DNA from: Motiliproteus sp. MSK22-1
Lineage (GTDB): Bacteria > Pseudomonadota > Gammaproteobacteria > Pseudomonadales > Balneatricaceae
DNA length: 64,000 nucleotides
Direction of reading: 5' to 3'
NCBI RefSeq assembly: GCF_001968815.1
Contig: NZ_MIEQ01000049.1
Location: 91,757-155,756, forward strand
Under the pieces are notes generated by a model. It did not search any database, was not told the origin of the DNA, and saw nothing but the letters and a program-made list of their open reading frames with translations. A program made the position numbers and the translations under genes. Below are positions 27,084 through 35,258 of this stretch, piece after piece; the first letter of the stretch is position 1, and each line of letters opens with the position of its first letter.

Positions 27084-28844
27084 GTGAAGATACTATTGCT
27101 CTGCCACGCTTTTAATTGTCTGACTCAACGTTTTCAGTCGGAACTGTTGGGTTTGGGGCATCAGGTTTCCATTGAGTTTGATATTAATGACGAAGTAACC
27201 CTTGATGCAGTCGAAGGCTTTCAACCGGACCTTATTCTGGCGCCATTCTTAAAACGGGCTATCCCCGAAGTGATCTGGCGCGACCATCTGTGTCTGATTG
27301 TTCATCCCGGGATTGTGGGTGATCGTGGTCCCAGTTCTCTTGACTGGGCGATTCTCAATAGAGAACAGCAATGGGGTGTCACCATTCTGCAAGCCAGTGA
27401 AGTGATGGACGGAGGAGATATCTGGGCTACGGAGACATTTCTGATGCCCACAGCCAGTAAATCCAGAATTTATCGAAACCAGGTGACTGAAGCAGCCATT
27501 AAAGCATTGCGGAAGGTTTTACAGCAGCTTAAAGACCCAACTTATTCTCCAGAACCTCTGGATTACAATCGAGCCGAGGTAGCTGGACGCTGGCGAGAAC
27601 TGATGAGGCAAGCAGATCGGAAAATTGACTGGGCAGTGGATAGCAGCGAATGCATAGTCACAAAAATAAACAGTGCCGATGGTAATCCCGGACTATTGGA
27701 TCGGTTACTGGGAGTGGATTGCTACCTTTACAATGCCTGTACAGACTATAGCTTGGAAAGGTTGAAGGGTTTAGAGGGGCTGAATAGCGCAAAAGGGGAA
27801 ATCATCGCCAAACGAGACGGTGCCCTCTGTATTGCAACTGTTGATGGGGCCGTCTGGGTATCTCATCTTCGAGCTAAACCCAGCCAATCCACCCTTAATC
27901 ATTCAAAACAACGAACGCTAAAGCTGCCAGCGACGCTGGTATTGGAGTCTGCCCTTGAGGCTAAGGGCATAGAGGTTCCTGAACTACCGGTTTCTGAATC
28001 AAAGTCTGAAGGTTTTCAGGAGATCTGGAGCCGGATTGAGGGGGATCGGGCTTACTTATATTTTAATTTCTATAACGGCGCCATGAGTAGCGATCAATGT
28101 CTCCGGTTACGGGATGCTTATCTCTGCCTTGCGCGGATGGATATTAAAGCTATCGTTCTGATGGGGGGGGAGGACTTCTGGTCTAACGGTATCCACCTGA
28201 ACCTGATCGAAGTGGCGGAGAGTCCTGCCGATGAATCCTGGCGCAATATCAATGGGATGAATGATCTGACTCAGGCGATTATTGAGACTACGGACATTAT
28301 CACGGTCTCAGCTATTCGTGCTAATGCGGGTGCCGGCGGGGTTTTTCTGGCGCTTGCCTGCGATATTGTTGTTATCAGAGAAGGCGTTATTCTCAACCCC
28401 CATTACAAGGGAATGGGTAACCTTTACGGTTCAGAGTACTGGACCTATCTGTTGCCGAAACGAGTAGGCCAGCAAGTGGCTGAGCAGATTACCCGGCAGC
28501 GTTTGCCGATGATGGCCGAAGAGGCCGTTGAGCTGGGACTGGCGGATCAATCCTTCAGCTCAGAGAGGTTTGAGCCGGAGTTAAATCAGTTACTTGATCG
28601 TTGTTTAACGGAAGCTGAATTTGAGAGCTTTATCCACACTAAGCGAGCAGAGCGTCTCAGAGATGAAGCTGAAAAGCCTCTGGCTGAATATCGAGCAGAA
28701 GAGTTGCAGCAGATGAAACTTAACTTTTATGGTTTTGACCCCAGTTATCATGTAGCCCGCTATCATTTTGTCTACAAGTTGCCAAAAGCCAGAACGCCTT
28801 CTTATCTGGCTATGCACCGGAAAATCAGCAAACAGGCTTCCTGA
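27084..28844 (+). CDS. hypX: HypX/HoxX, CO-ligand synthesis from formyl-tetrahydrofolate
   Basis: About 586 residues in two parts. The N-terminal part (1-290) is like 10-formyl-THF transferases: HPGIVGDRGPSSLDWAIL near residue 73 and VTILQASEVMDGGDIWA. The C-terminal part (about 330-586) is a crotonase-fold domain with NAGAGGVFLALACDIVV and LNPHYKGMGNLYGSEYW. In Ralstonia, HypX makes the active-site CO from formyl-THF through formyl-CoA and matters under aerobic growth. I use GTG 27084 (VKILLLCHAFN), immediately after hypE; an ATG at 27024 would lie inside hypE. It is the last gene of the operon. Confidence 0.92.
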   Translation: MKILLLCHAFNCLTQRFQSELLGLGHQVSIEFDINDEVTLDAVEGFQPDLILAPFLKRAIPEVIWRDHLCLIVHPGIVGDRGPSSLDWAILNREQQWGVTILQASEVMDGGDIWATETFLMPTASKSRIYRNQVTEAAIKALRKVLQQLKDPTYSPEPLDYNRAEVAGRWRELMRQADRKIDWAVDSSECIVTKINSADGNPGLLDRLLGVDCYLYNACTDYSLERLKGLEGLNSAKGEIIAKRDGALCIATVDGAVWVSHLRAKPSQSTLNHSKQRTLKLPATLVLESALEAKGIEVPELPVSESKSEGFQEIWSRIEGDRAYLYFNFYNGAMSSDQCLRLRDAYLCLARMDIKAIVLMGGEDFWSNGIHLNLIEVAESPADESWRNINGMNDLTQAIIETTDIITVSAIRANAGAGGVFLALACDIVVIREGVILNPHYKGMGNLYGSEYWTYLLPKRVGQQVAEQITRQRLPMMAEEAVELGLADQSFSSERFEPELNQLLDRCLTEAEFESFIHTKRAERLRDEAEKPLAEYRAEELQQMKLNFYGFDPSYHVARYHFVYKLPKARTPSYLAMHRKISKQAS

Positions 28845-28891
28845 GTCTCTTGCTGTCAGTACTGCTGTCAGGACAGCCAGATATTTATTGA

Positions 28892-28920
28892 GGGTCTTTA
28901 AATCTCTACCGCAAAGACCC
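28892..28920. terminator. Hairpin between convergent hypX and the PAS-GGDEF-EAL gene
   Basis: GGGTCTTT (28892-28899) pairs with AAAGACCC (28913-28920) around a 13-base loop, midway between two convergent genes. No T-run follows on either strand, so this could be a weak bidirectional terminator or an mRNA end-stabilising stem. Confidence 0.35.
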
Positions 28921-28947
28921 GGTTTACAAGTTCAGGTAAATTGAAGC

Positions 28948-31900
28948 TCAGCAGTCTTTTTGTTGTTCCAGCCACAGGGTCATCTCCTGAGCCGATAAGG
29001 GTTTGGCGAAATAATAGCCTTGCAGGTAGTTACAGCCATGTTCGATAAGAAACTCCCGCTGTTGCGAAGTCTCCACTCCTTCGGCAACGACGAAAAGGTT
29101 CAGACTCCGGCTCATGGCAATAATGGCTTCAACCAGGCTGCGGTCCGATTCATCCTGAGGAAGCCCTTGTACGAAGGATCTATCGATCTTGAGAGTATCG
29201 ATAGGAAAGCGCTTTAAATAACTCAGGGAAGAGTAGCCGGTTCCAAAGTCATCGATAGCCAGTTTCACGCCGATATCTTTAAACGCTTCCAGCCAGGTGG
29301 TCGTGCGGGGACTGGCTTCCAGCAGAATTCCCTCGGTAATTTCCAGAATCAGATTGCTGCTGGGAAAACCGGTTCGGTGCAGAATCTGTTCGAGTTTGTC
29401 GGCATCCAGGCCAAGTGACCGTTGACGACCGGATATGTTGACTGCCAGACGTAACGGATGGGATCGGTTATGCCATTGTTTTACTTTGCGGCAGGCCATT
29501 TCAAGCACCCAGTCCCCGATGGGACCAATCAATCCGCTCTCTTCTGCCAAAGGGATAAAATCGGTAGGGGAGACCAGGCCGTGCTCTGGACTGTTCCAGC
29601 GTAGTAAGGCTTCAACACCGGATACTTTCCCATCCTCTGCATTAATCAGCGGCTGATAATGAATTTCCAACTCATTTCGGGCTATCGCCTGGCGTAGCAG
29701 TTGCTCCATATCCATGCGTTTGATCGCATCTTCCTGCAGGCTGCTGGTAAAAAACTGATAGCAGTTACGGCCCGCTTCTTTTGCTCTGTACATGGCCAGA
29801 TCTGCATTTCGAAGCAGGCCATCGGTATCATCAGCATCATTCGGATGAAGGGTGATACCGATGCTGGCGCCGATATAAATCTCCCGCCCCGCCAGTCGAA
29901 AAGAGCGGGATAGTTGTTCGAGAATGTTATCGGCCACATGAGCTGCGTCCTTTGCCTCGTGAATAAAGGACAGTAAGATTACAAATTCATCACCGCCAAA
30001 GCGGGCGACTGTGTCAGATTCCCGAACACAGGCTGTCAGGCGTTCGGCAACATGCTGTAAAAGCTCATCTCCATACTCATGGCCCAGCGTATCATTAACG
30101 GTTTTAAAGCGATCAAGATCAATAAACAAAAGAGCGCTTTGCTGTTGATCCCGCTTTGAGGAGGTAATGTGCTGAGACAGTCGGTCAACCAGCAGAGAGC
30201 GATTGGGTAGCTGCGTCAGAGGGTCGTGATAAGCAAGCTTGCGAATCTGTTGCTCGCTGCTCTTGCGGCGCGTGATATCGGAAAAAACGGCGACAAATTC
30301 TTTAGTGGTGCCGTTTTCATCTTTAATGGCTGATATTGACAGCCACTCGGGATAAACAGAGCCATCTTTGCGTCGATTCCATACTTCATTTGACCAATAG
30401 CCCTGCTCATTAACCTCCAGCCACATTTTTTTATAGAACTCAGCACCGTGGCGACCGGAACTGAGTAATTGAGGGTTCTTTCCGATAACCTCTTCAGGTT
30501 CGTAGCCGGTAATGCGTGTAAACGCCGGGTTTACGGTTTTAATACGGTTCTCAGAGTTGGTCACCATAATGCCTTCGGTGGTTGTTTCAAACACCGTTGC
30601 AATCATTCGAAACTGTTCTTCAGCATATTTTTTAGCCGTAATGTCCTCCTGGATCGACAGGTAGTGACTGACTTCTCCCTGATCATCCCATAGAGGAGAC
30701 ACGGTCATTGAAGCCCAGTAATGGGAACCGTTTCTGCGCTGATTGAAAAGCTCTCCATGCCAGGTTCGACCTGTTTTAATGGTCTTTAGCAGGCGTTGAT
30801 AGGTTTTTTCAGCGTTATGGTCTGATTTGAGAAATTCTGGTCGATGGCCCAGAATTGAATCGCTATCGTAACCGGAAATGGTTTCAAAACTCGGGTTTAC
30901 ATACTCTACAAGACCTTTGGTGTCAGTAATCATGACTGCTGCAGGACTTTGTTCAACCGCCAGAGAAAGTATTCGGATTTTTGCTTCGGCCTGTTTGCGG
31001 ACGCTAATATCCCGTAAGGCTGTCACTCGCACCTGGCGATCACGATAGAAAATCATCTTACCGCGTATTTCCGCCTCGAAGGTACTGCCGTCCTTGCGTC
31101 GGGCAATGGCTTCATATTTGGATTCGATACCGGAGAGAATATGTGCTCTGACTAATTGGTGGGATTTTGGGGCTATCCAGTCCAGCGCCGATTTGCCGAC
31201 CGCTTCCTCCATGCTATAGCCAAATAACTCCCGGGCGGCCAGATTCTGGCTTATACAAATCCCTTTTTCTGACAGAAATATTGCTTCAAAGGCGCCTTCG
31301 GACAGCGCTCGAAGGTGTGCTTCGCTATCGCGGATCGCTTCTTCAGCCTTTTTATGTTCAGTAATGTCGTGAGCAATACCGGCCAGTAAGTGATCACCCA
31401 GCGGGATAACTCTGAGCAGGGCTTGTCGTTCTTCTCCATCTGAGCGTATATAGGTTACTTCGCCCAGTTCTTTAGGGGCGGTTAGGGTGCGGGCTTCCGT
31501 CAGTCTTTGTTTGGAACTGCCTAGTGTTATGTCTTTAGTGGCAAGTGTCTTCAGCTCTGAAACGGAACGGCCTGTCAGGATTTCCGCAGCCTGATTTGCA
31601 TCCCGATAGCAGCCTGTTCGACTGTCGACGATAAAGATAGCGTCATTAGAGCCCTCAAACAGTAGTTGATAGCGGTGCTCAGTCTTGTCTTTGGATTTTT
31701 TCAGTGCAAAGGTTCTGGATTCGATTTCGGACTCAAAAGACTGGCGAGTATCGAGCAACTTTCGCTGGGCCTTTTTCCAGCCCCAGCCCATTCGGCCAAG
31801 AAGCAGACTGGTGATGATGATAAAACTCATGAGTATCAATACCAGTTTTCCGGTGATGTCAGCGAAACGCTGACTCATTTGAGCCGTGATCTTTTCGGTA

Positions 31901-32823
31901 TGACTCAGAGCTATCAGTTGCCAGCCATTGTTCATTAATGTACTTACGCTCAGATACTGTTGCCCCATTATTTCATTGGCAATTGGCATTGAATAAGTCT
32001 GTGGTCCGGGTGAATCTGTAATCAGCTGATTTCTTTGCAGGATCGGTTTGAGAAATTCTTTTTGAGAAAATTCATGACGGAGTATCTGGGTTATTTTGTC
32101 GGAACTGGATTGCCCCAGTAATCTTCCCTGACTATCAACCAGATAAAGCTCATCAAAGGGGCCCATCTCGGTTTTACTCAATAAAGTTGTCAGCTTGTCC
32201 AGATAAATAACACCTCCCAAATGGGCGCTGATCGTACCGTCCCGGGCGAGAATAGGGGTGTCTATGGCAAAAGCGAGACGTCCATCGGCTCCTGTAAAAC
32301 TATCAGATATAACTGATGTTCTGGTTTTTCGCACATCATGAAAATAGGTACGATCGCTAAGGTTGAATTTTGTCAACGATTGTTGCACTGAGTAAGGCTG
32401 AGCCAGATAGTGGTCACCGCTCGGGGTCAGCAGGAACATGACTGACAGTAGCGGATTACTACGTTGGGCGTTGCTGAGAATACTTCGTTTATTCTGGTCG
32501 GCTGACTGCGGAATGCCATTGATTAGTGGATTTATCTGCTTGGAATAAGGCAGCTCAGCAAAGGCAGGTAACAACGCAATAAGTTCCAGCTGCTGGCGGA
32601 TATGGATAATATTGTCGTTAAGCTGATCAGCAAGTGATCGCAGCAGCAACTGATTTTGCTGAGGCCACTCCTCCAAGGCTACTTTTTTCAGCGCATCGTG
32701 GAGGTAGCTTGATGCCAGGCTGACAGTCAATAATGCAGCAATGCCACTGCTGAGTAGAATCAACCTCCAGGCGGCAAAACGGCGTTGCTTACTACCGGCA
32801 TTTCGAATGTCGCTCATAATCAA
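28948..32823 (-). CDS. Membrane sensor with dCACHE, four PAS, GGDEF and EAL domains
   Basis: A 1291-residue cyclic-di-GMP enzyme. Helices at about 20-40 and 325-343 flank a periplasmic dCACHE-like sensor (NLSDRTYFHDV and GRLAFAIDTPIL are typical). Four PAS domains follow near 385-490, 500-610, 615-735 and 738-855, then GGDEF (motif RFGGDEF near 943) and EAL (GVEALLRW near 1070, plus DDFGTGYSSLSYL). Both catalytic motifs look intact; upstream of GGDEF the RxxD inhibitory site is not obvious. It stands alone on the minus strand with its own upstream region. The ligand is unknown. Confidence 0.9.
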   Translation of the reverse strand: MIMSDIRNAGSKQRRFAAWRLILLSSGIAALLTVSLASSYLHDALKKVALEEWPQQNQLLLRSLADQLNDNIIHIRQQLELIALLPAFAELPYSKQINPLINGIPQSADQNKRSILSNAQRSNPLLSVMFLLTPSGDHYLAQPYSVQQSLTKFNLSDRTYFHDVRKTRTSVISDSFTGADGRLAFAIDTPILARDGTISAHLGGVIYLDKLTTLLSKTEMGPFDELYLVDSQGRLLGQSSSDKITQILRHEFSQKEFLKPILQRNQLITDSPGPQTYSMPIANEIMGQQYLSVSTLMNNGWQLIALSHTEKITAQMSQRFADITGKLVLILMSFIIITSLLLGRMGWGWKKAQRKLLDTRQSFESEIESRTFALKKSKDKTEHRYQLLFEGSNDAIFIVDSRTGCYRDANQAAEILTGRSVSELKTLATKDITLGSSKQRLTEARTLTAPKELGEVTYIRSDGEERQALLRVIPLGDHLLAGIAHDITEHKKAEEAIRDSEAHLRALSEGAFEAIFLSEKGICISQNLAARELFGYSMEEAVGKSALDWIAPKSHQLVRAHILSGIESKYEAIARRKDGSTFEAEIRGKMIFYRDRQVRVTALRDISVRKQAEAKIRILSLAVEQSPAAVMITDTKGLVEYVNPSFETISGYDSDSILGHRPEFLKSDHNAEKTYQRLLKTIKTGRTWHGELFNQRRNGSHYWASMTVSPLWDDQGEVSHYLSIQEDITAKKYAEEQFRMIATVFETTTEGIMVTNSENRIKTVNPAFTRITGYEPEEVIGKNPQLLSSGRHGAEFYKKMWLEVNEQGYWSNEVWNRRKDGSVYPEWLSISAIKDENGTTKEFVAVFSDITRRKSSEQQIRKLAYHDPLTQLPNRSLLVDRLSQHITSSKRDQQQSALLFIDLDRFKTVNDTLGHEYGDELLQHVAERLTACVRESDTVARFGGDEFVILLSFIHEAKDAAHVADNILEQLSRSFRLAGREIYIGASIGITLHPNDADDTDGLLRNADLAMYRAKEAGRNCYQFFTSSLQEDAIKRMDMEQLLRQAIARNELEIHYQPLINAEDGKVSGVEALLRWNSPEHGLVSPTDFIPLAEESGLIGPIGDWVLEMACRKVKQWHNRSHPLRLAVNISGRQRSLGLDADKLEQILHRTGFPSSNLILEITEGILLEASPRTTTWLEAFKDIGVKLAIDDFGTGYSSLSYLKRFPIDTLKIDRSFVQGLPQDESDRSLVEAIIAMSRSLNLFVVAEGVETSQQREFLIEHGCNYLQGYYFAKPLSAQEMTLWLEQQKDC

Positions 32824-33240
32824 ATAATCTACCGTTTGGCAATGAAATACGGGCAGTTATTCTGAAGCTTGAGCGGGGAGAAGATTGCTCCGGCCAACGA
32901 TATTTCTCAAAGAGAAGCAGTTATCGACAACCACCGGTATTTATAGATCTGTTGACGATACCGATTTAACCAACTGAGCTGAATGATCAGGATCAACCGG
33001 TGTGCTCCCGTTGTTTCCAGGAAAAATTTATCAGGCGAAGATGAGTGGGAGAAAATCAGATTAGAGAGAAGCAAGTATGGGATAAACGCAGATGAATGTA
33101 GTCGTGGGGATACAAAAAAAGGGAGAGCTTACTCTCCCTTGAATGTTGTTGATAACCGTTTTTCCGTTTAATGACAGTTATATCATGATTACTAGATTGC
33201 CCGTCAGACCGGTCCTTTCTAAGGAAAAGAGTGCATTTTC
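32824..33240. other. Intergenic region between two left-going units
   Basis: About 417 bp. The left half should hold the promoter of the PAS-GGDEF-EAL gene that starts at 32823. The right half holds the terminator of the RND operon at 33111-33140. The sequence near 32957-32990, read on the minus strand, resembles a tRNA D-arm (AGCTCAGTTGGTTAAATCGG), but no other tRNA parts are present. Nothing coding was seen. Confidence 0.5.
33111..33140 (-). terminator. Rho-independent terminator of the RND/LolA/barrel operon
   Basis: On the minus strand AAGGGAGAG-TAAG-CTCTCCCTT forms a near-perfect stem followed by TTTTTTT. It lies 100 bp after the stop of the last gene at 33241. This is the clearest intrinsic terminator in this half of the window. 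Confidence 0.85.
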
Positions 33241-34443
33241 TTAGAAATAGCGTTCAACGGTAAGCTGCATCATGTCATCTTTACGGACTGCATAAAGCGC
33301 ATCGATACTTTCGTCAGTATCGAAAATCCTGGCATCCAAACTGACTTTCCAGTTCGCTCCAAAGCGACGACTTGCTTCGACAAAAAGGCTGTAGGACGAG
33401 TGATCCAGGTCCTGACCGATGCCTGCAAGAAATTCGGTACTCTGAGCATCATTGAGCGTCAATCGAGCCCCCAGATAGAGGTCATCCTGAGCGGATACAG
33501 TATTGGTTTCGCCACGACTGTCCCAACCGTATTCCAGCAAAATACCGACATCCATGGCCGTTTCCATAACACCTATGAAGGTATACTCAAAACCACCCTG
33601 AAGGGCGACATAGCTATCACTGGTGCTGTCCCGGTAGATGGTTTCAAATTTCCATAGCCAGTCTTCTATAGTGGCTTGAACATCGAGCCCGAACTGGTCC
33701 ATCTGTTCATAGTGGATCAGTAAATTTGAACCGCTTTCGGTCAGCACCGGATCACGGTTGGTACCATGAAACCAGTAAAGCCCCATGTCAAAATCCCCGA
33801 CGGTGTGGCTCCAGCGAATTGCCGTGTCCAGATGATTTTCTTCTGCGGATGATTCATAGCTGACATTATCAGTATCTACCACCAGTGAACCACGTAACCG
33901 TCCTTCAGTGCCTGCAAAAGTACGTTCACGAAATCCTGGCATCAGGTAGAAATCGAGAATACCCCAATCCCGTACAAGAGAGAGATTGACCATTTGCTGG
34001 CCCAGTTTATCTTCTCCATCGGTATCTTCCACGGAATCGGTCTGGTTAATCACATCGACCAGATGCTGGAACTCGGTCACTCCCCAAAATACCTTGCGAA
34101 TACCGGTTCTGAGTTCCCAGTCATCGCCAACATGAATCCAGGCAAGCTCCCGGATGTCGGCGTGACTGCGACGACTGTCGTGTTCATCTGCGCGCAGGTA
34201 AGGAACAAATGTCAGGCTGTCGTCACCGTTATTCCATTGCCAGTAAAATTCGGGTTCAACAAAAACAGAGCTGTTACTGTTTCCAGGCTGGCCGGCATGA
34301 AGCGCATCGTTAAAAAACGCCCTTGCTTCATAGCCGACTTTGCCACTGAACTCGAAATCGACGGCCTCCCCAGCCATTAAGGCTGGGGAGGCTAGCAGAG
34401 CAGAACCGATTAACGCCGAGCATTTCAGAAAAGAGGCTGACAT
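33241..34443 (-). CDS. Putative outer-membrane beta-barrel protein, last gene of the RND operon
   Basis: A 400-residue exported protein with signal peptide SALIGSALLASPALMAGEA. The mature part is rich in alternating hydrophobic and aromatic strands (FEFSGKVGYEARAFF, EPEFYWQWNNGDDSLTFVPY, FDMGLYWFHG) and ends in a C-terminal phenylalanine (LTVERYF), the usual barrel-assembly signal. I do not recognise a precise family; it resembles barrels that accompany MMPL/RND exporters in marine gammaproteobacteria. It starts 3 bp after the LolA-like gene, so it probably works with the exporter as an outer-membrane component. Confidence 0.7.
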   Translation of the reverse strand: MSASFLKCSALIGSALLASPALMAGEAVDFEFSGKVGYEARAFFNDALHAGQPGNSNSSVFVEPEFYWQWNNGDDSLTFVPYLRADEHDSRRSHADIRELAWIHVGDDWELRTGIRKVFWGVTEFQHLVDVINQTDSVEDTDGEDKLGQQMVNLSLVRDWGILDFYLMPGFRERTFAGTEGRLRGSLVVDTDNVSYESSAEENHLDTAIRWSHTVGDFDMGLYWFHGTNRDPVLTESGSNLLIHYEQMDQFGLDVQATIEDWLWKFETIYRDSTSDSYVALQGGFEYTFIGVMETAMDVGILLEYGWDSRGETNTVSAQDDLYLGARLTLNDAQSTEFLAGIGQDLDHSSYSLFVEASRRFGANWKVSLDARIFDTDESIDALYAVRKDDMMQLTVERYF

Positions 34444-34445
34444 TT

Positions 34446-35258
34446 CTAACGGGCCCGTTTCAAGCTGTTTTTGTTGAAATCACTGTCTTTCAGACCTACA
34501 CCAAACTGGTAACCACTGTATACCAGTGTTGTACTTTTACCGGTCTGGTGGTTAGTCATGGTTGAGCGGTGTGAGCGCCAGTATTGGCCCAGGTACTGAT
34601 TGTACTCTTCAAAGCTCAGTGTCTTCAGCAGGCTGTTTTTACGATCATAGAAGTCCACCTTCTGTACTCGATAATGCTCCTTGTCCAGCCAAACTACGCG
34701 ACGGGTGTAGCCCGAATTTTTGTCAGTGGGATACTGCTCGACAACATAGGCGTCCAGACCATTGATGGTTTCATCTTTCAGGTATTTGTAGTTGTACTTC
34801 TCTACTTCAAAAGAAGTCAGATCCTCGAAAGCAAATTCAGAACCCATAAAAGGGCCTGACTTGTTACGGGACGAAATCCGCTTGACTCGCTTAAGGGCTG
34901 GTAAATAGAGCCATTGATCGTCAGCTTCCTGTATATGGGAGAAGCTTAGGAAAGCCGTTCCTTTTACATCTCTGGGCTTGTCGAAGACAGTCAGACTTTT
35001 ATCCCCGTCATCGTCCTGTTCCAAAGATTTCAGACGTATTTCACGCAGACTCTCCTGACCCTGCTTGTTACGCAGGATCATCTTCATCTCTGTTTCAGTA
35101 TCTTTCCAGCCGATATCTCGCTTTTTGGCTTCTATGGATATTTCCAATCCCCGCTGTTCCGGGGTCATGGCATAGGTGCTGGTTGCCAGTAGCGGTGCAC
35201 TGATCAGCAGTGCTGATACCAGTAAGGTCTTTATCGGTTTATTTGGCAGGCGCAGCAT
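34446..35258 (-). CDS. Outer-membrane lipoprotein-sorting-like (LolA-fold) protein
   Basis: 270 residues with signal peptide LLVSALLISAPLLATSTYA. It matches the LolA-like family often annotated as outer membrane lipoprotein-sorting protein: TEMKMILRNKQGQESLREIR, FLSFSHIQEADDQWLYLPAL, GSEFAFEDLTSFEVEKYNYK, RRVVWLDKEHYRVQKVDFYD. Such proteins accompany MMPL-type exporters and may carry a hydrophobic substrate across the periplasm. The gene overlaps the exporter gene by 20 bp and is followed by the barrel gene after 3 bp. Confidence 0.8.
   Translation of the reverse strand: MLRLPNKPIKTLLVSALLISAPLLATSTYAMTPEQRGLEISIEAKKRDIGWKDTETEMKMILRNKQGQESLREIRLKSLEQDDDGDKSLTVFDKPRDVKGTAFLSFSHIQEADDQWLYLPALKRVKRISSRNKSGPFMGSEFAFEDLTSFEVEKYNYKYLKDETINGLDAYVVEQYPTDKNSGYTRRVVWLDKEHYRVQKVDFYDRKNSLLKTLSFEEYNQYLGQYWRSHRSTMTNHQTGKSTTLVYSGYQFGVGLKDSDFNKNSLKRAR

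Noticed and set aside
32957..32990. tRNA D-arm-like sequence on the minus strand (AGCTCAGTTGGTTAAATCGG)
   Set aside because: No anticodon arm, T-loop (GGTTCGAATCC-like) or acceptor stem can be built around it, so I treat it as chance similarity.
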